64,000 nt of DNA, taken from positions 112,954,716-113,018,715 of the forward strand of contig NC_073745.1 of the NCBI RefSeq assembly GCF_029784135.1, read 5' to 3'. Below are positions 61,101 to 64,000 of this stretch, one piece after another. Position numbers and translations under genes: made by a program. The first letter of the stretch is position 1; each line of letters begins with the position of its first letter. The DNA comes from Toxorhynchites rutilus septentrionalis (taxonomy: Eukaryota; Arthropoda; Insecta; Diptera; Culicidae). The notes under the pieces were generated by a model. The model worked only from the letters and a program-made list of their open reading frames with translations, was not told the DNA's origin and did not search any database.

Positions 61101-61713
61101 ACAAGCCATTCGATCCTTGAAACAACAGACGAAAGCATCATATTTTCTTATCGAAATTAGGAATGCATTGAATTCTCTTGTTGATAAAAGTATTCGAATC
61201 ACTTTCATTTGGATTCCTTCCCATTGCTCTATTCCTGGTAATGAGAAAGCGGATACACTCGCAAAGATGGGCACAGTTTTTGAAAGACAAATAGCGTATC
61301 GGGAATTCTTCTCCATTTCCCGACAGCAGTCACTCACCAGTTGGCAAAACCAATGGAACAGAGATGACCTTGGGAGATGGCTATACTCTATTATCCCCAA
61401 TGTTTCAACGAAGGCCTGGTTTAAAGTGTTAGATCTTGACAGAAATTTTATTAGAACTATGTCCAGATTGATGTCCAATCATTCGGCGCTAAATGCGCAT
61501 CTCTTCCGCATAGGTCTTGCTACTAACAATTTATGCAATTGTGGTCTAGGATATCATGACATCGAGCGCGTTGTTTGGTCATGTAATGAATTTTGCAATT
61601 AAAGAATTAAACTGGTTGCCGATTTAGAGGCTCAAGGAGTACACTCACGCATGACAGTTCGCAATATCTTAGCTACTCGCGACCGTAAATGTTCCCCATA
61701 TATGTCTTCCTAA
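58072..61713 (+). pseudogene. ORF2 (endonuclease - reverse transcriptase - RNase H) of the I-clade element, two in-frame stops
   Basis: One frame of 1213 codons running to TAA 61711-61713, broken only by TAA at 60997-60999 and TAA at 61600-61602. The AP-type endonuclease occupies about residues 20-230 (QWNCRSIK, LGDFNSH, SDHLPI). The reverse transcriptase lies in the middle: QFGFRKGKGTND, FLDIKGAFDSV with the first Asp, GLPQGSCLSPLLYN, and LADDSVV with the catalytic Asp pair. RNase H follows with FFTDGS, VYVAELAAIY, FSDSLSSIQ and a late WIPSHC/NEKADTLA. The first stop falls in the RNase H domain between its first Asp and Glu motifs; the second removes the last 37 residues. The first codons overlap the end of ORF1 by 29 bases in another frame. 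An oddity: the endonuclease motif reads CDTWL where family members carry ETWL. Confidence 0.9.
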
Positions 61714-62552
61714 GAAGCGCTAATGTTATTATTTAGGTCACATCTCCTACTCCTACTGTCAATTCTCCCTTCCTTTCCTATTACACAAGCAGAACATAGT
61801 ACCCGTTGAGATAAAATCATTACAGGAGCTATTAACATAACAAGGAGGCACTCACTACCAAAGGATACCGTTGCTACATCAACTGGCGATGTAGTTGTTA
61901 CGACCCACCACAGGCACTGTTCAAGACAAGGATAATACCGACGAAGCAACGAAGGAATAAATTATATTTTTTTATATATTGCACTGTAGTTTTAGCTAAT
62001 TAGACTTAAGTTAATAATTATGTAGTTATAATATCTTCAAATAGTTTTAAAATGTATTGCTTGATGGTGGCTCTTTATCCACTTGAGCCTAATTTAATCA
62101 ATAAAGGAAAAAAAACCGTTTGTGGCATCACTCTCCTCCTGATGGATTCCCTTCTGGCCTAAGGTGCACAAACAAGCTCTTGGTGACACCATTCATCCGC
62201 GCTTTCATGATAAACGAAAAGCTTCACCACAACAGCGACAACATGCTCCAATCGCTGTTCAATTTGAACTGAGTGGATTTCCGAGCGGCGCTCGCTTATA
62301 TACCGATTGGTGATTTCAATAGCCTGTTTTGAAAGCAATTTTAAGACTATTGAATCAAGTTTTTGGATCAGAAAGTAACAAGTATAGAACGCGTAGACAT
62401 TTTATCTTTCGAATAAAGTGTTTATCGTACCATTTCGTTCAGTTGTTTAGGAGCTATTAACGCTCAAAATCTCGGTGTCCGGCGTAACGCTTTCGTTTTC
62501 GAAACTTTGATTTTACACCCCGGTATAGAAATGAAAGACGTAGTCCTACGTC

Positions 62553-64000
62553 AAAAAAAAAATGTAGTCTGGCGTATGCCGGTTTGGAACGGTGTTGCTC
62601 AGTGCTGATAACTTTTACCTTCACCCGGTGATGCAGATGTAGATGTGATGTACATAATCTACATTACCCGACAGGAGAACAAACAAAGGATACCCAAATG
62701 ATTGGAGAACTAAATTATGGCACAACACATGAATGCACTATCCAGTGAGCATTGTACGTTTTTTCAGCAGTCGTTTCGCTTCTTGAATAGAGCAGCAGGT
62801 GAACGTGCTTTTTTTCGTGCTAAAACTGTGCAGCTTTGTGCAGTTGGTACATGGAGATTGCCAGGACATGACAGAAAAAACTCCGTCGCAGCTGCAGCCC
62901 ACGTTGGGGGGTTATCTTGCTGCACTCGGTCTGCCGTTATGCAATGAAACATTAACTCAGCTGTTAGAGCCACTGTTATTTCTTCATTCCCAGTGGTTTG
63001 CTGCTGACTTCGGTCGGGCTGGGAAATAAATTAGTTTTGTTATAAAAGCTTGGGTCGTTAGAATAATTCTGTTAATATATCTTCTTTTACGCCGCTCGCA
63101 AAAGATGGATGCTTTAATTTGTATCCTCCCGTACCTGGAACGATGCGAGATAACTGGTTCCCATTTGTGGGTATTATAATTATACTTTACGAGTATAAAT
63201 GAGATTTACCTTCTGGATATTATCCGGTATTCGGTTTTAATGAAAGGGATCAGATTTGGAAAGCGGATTTTTTTTTAGAAAATAAATACAGGATAGCACC
63301 CATCGTTGTTCGTATTATATCTCGTGGCAGAACACGTTGCCTAGGTTGGCTTTCCGTTCAAACTTTTCACATTCCACTATTCGAAATCCTCTTGTGATGC
63401 AAAAGCACGTTACAATTCTTCTTCTCTGGATTTCGATCGAGAGAAGCCGGGAAAAACAGCAAACGTGATGGTGTGCCATTTTATGCTGTATCATCTGTGG
63501 AGAGGTCTTTCTTCTTAACACCGTTTGCTAGCGCGGAACGAAGCATGGTTACTGACTTTTTCCACATATCAGTTGTTCGGTAAGAATTCATTTTGTGGTA
63601 CTTCACACTCGTTGCGTTACAAGAATCGTTTTCGGCATAAACTGTTGCATTTCCAGTATTTGTGTAAGCCTTTTAACACACAGAAAGCTTCTCTTTCTCG
63701 TTGCACAATAGAAAACGTTCCGCCATTATCGTCCATTTGGGGGAAAGCTTTACACCTGGGAGCCGTCTGTACTTCATGGGAAACCTATCCTGACAAGAGC
63801 AATCCGCCCACTTTATCACTGCCACTTGTGCCACTTTACGTAGGCACCAGCAGGTACGAGAGGTAGGTACAAGACGACAGATGTTCGTGCCGCTCATGCA
63901 AGTGACAACACGGTAAAAGACTGAAATGAAACCTGAAAAAGTATACGGCTTATTTCCTTAGTCTGTGACATATTGACTTAGCACTGTGAACGAGAGGAAA
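62553..64000. other. Right flank, unidentified
   Basis: CpG-richer sequence with unrecognised frames, for example MTEKTPSQLQPTLGGYLAAL at 62868-63029 and 113 codons at 63525-63866. No family motif, no splice-linked exons, so I make no gene call. Confidence 0.3.

Larger units (their letters stand above)
56456..62113 (+). mobile_element. Full-length I-clade non-LTR retrotransposon, 5.66 kb, with target-site duplication
   Basis: The element is bracketed by the same 14 bases, AACCGTTTGTGGCA, at 56442-56455 and 62114-62127, the expected target-site duplication. It carries a 5' untranslated leader (56456-56764), a gag-like ORF1 with zinc knuckles, a large ORF2 with endonuclease, reverse transcriptase and RNase H, and a 3' tail ending AATCAATAAAGGAAAAAAA. 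RNase H after the reverse transcriptase puts it in the I group rather than Jockey or CR1. It is not truncated at the 5' end, which is uncommon for such insertions, and ORF2 has only two premature stops, so it inserted recently. It sits inside an older inverted-repeat element (55.0-62.55 kb). Confidence 0.9.
55029..62552. mobile_element. Inverted-repeat element carrying tandem repeats, split by the I element
   Basis: The left end has TGACGTAGGACTA near 55055 and then a stretch reading CGAAAACGAGAGCGTTACG near 55140. The right end has the reverse complement, CGTAACGCTTTCGTTTTCG near 62485, and ends in the palindrome at 62537-62552. With the 5.66-kb I element removed the unit is about 1.87 kb. 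A second copy of its right end lies at 53403-53632. I see no transposase frame, so it would be non-autonomous. The outer boundaries are inferred. Confidence 0.5.

Noticed and set aside
62799..63029. Possible small secreted protein (hydrophobic start, then MTEKTPSQLQPTLGG)
   Set aside because: No splice context, no motif, and competing frames of similar length on both strands.

Overview
The window looks like heterochromatin-like or intergenic DNA of an insect, most probably a culicine mosquito (Aedes-like). This is an inference from AT-rich, repeat-saturated sequence, mariner, Tc1 and pogo relics, CR1/Jockey and I-clade non-LTR elements, a tRNA-derived SINE, one gene with a 76-base intron, and many copies of short inverted-repeat families. 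No bacterial or organellar features are seen, and there is no CRISPR, operon or rRNA.

Layout. 1-4.9 kb: repeat fragments and a possible tRNA-type SINE (3.7-4.0 kb). 4.9-6.9 kb: a CpG-richer block with coding-like but unidentified frames. 7.46-8.60 kb: an element with inverted arms of about 300 bp. 9.5-10.3 kb: a pogo-type DNA transposon derivative keeping only the DNA-binding N-terminus. 11.9-12.5 kb: a small MITE beside a CR1/Jockey reverse-transcriptase relic. 14.7-15.8 kb: Tc1 and mariner relics joined end to end. 16.4-18.5 kb: a dispersed repeat family, then the integrase plus 3' LTR of a 5'-truncated Ty3/gypsy element (18.55-20.1 kb). 20.48-21.75 kb: a complete but dead mariner with both terminal inverted repeats. 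22.7-28 kb: MITEs and fragments.

28.2-33 kb: a nearly full but frameshifted CR1/Jockey-like non-LTR element, a mariner relic, and the 3' end of a second non-LTR element. 34.2-37.4 kb: further repeats and Tc1 fragments in head-to-head orientation. 38.2-39.2 kb: the only convincing host gene, a two-exon minus-strand gene for a predicted secreted 299-residue protein with many dibasic sites. 41.2-41.7 kb: a SINE with target-site duplication. 42.5-44.4 kb: a non-LTR 3' end, a copy of the 18-kb repeat, and a mariner C-terminus.

48.2-51.2 kb: two histone H2A pseudogenes and one H2B pseudogene. The H2B/H2A pair is divergent, as in real histone clusters, and the H2B copy keeps its 3' stem-loop. 52.8-55 kb: two Tc1/IS630-type relics and MITEs. 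55-62.55 kb: an inverted-repeat element containing 196-bp tandem units, interrupted by a full-length 5.66-kb I-clade retrotransposon with a 14-bp target-site duplication. Its ORF2 has only two premature stops, so it is the youngest large insertion here.

A near-palindrome, GACGTAG-NN-CTACGTC or one-base variants, occurs seven times at the edges of several repeat families, including those around the histone pseudogenes. This is the strongest candidate for a common terminal sequence of an unrecognised mobile family. Apart from the secreted-protein gene the window is a record of nested transposition; the genes do not form a pathway.
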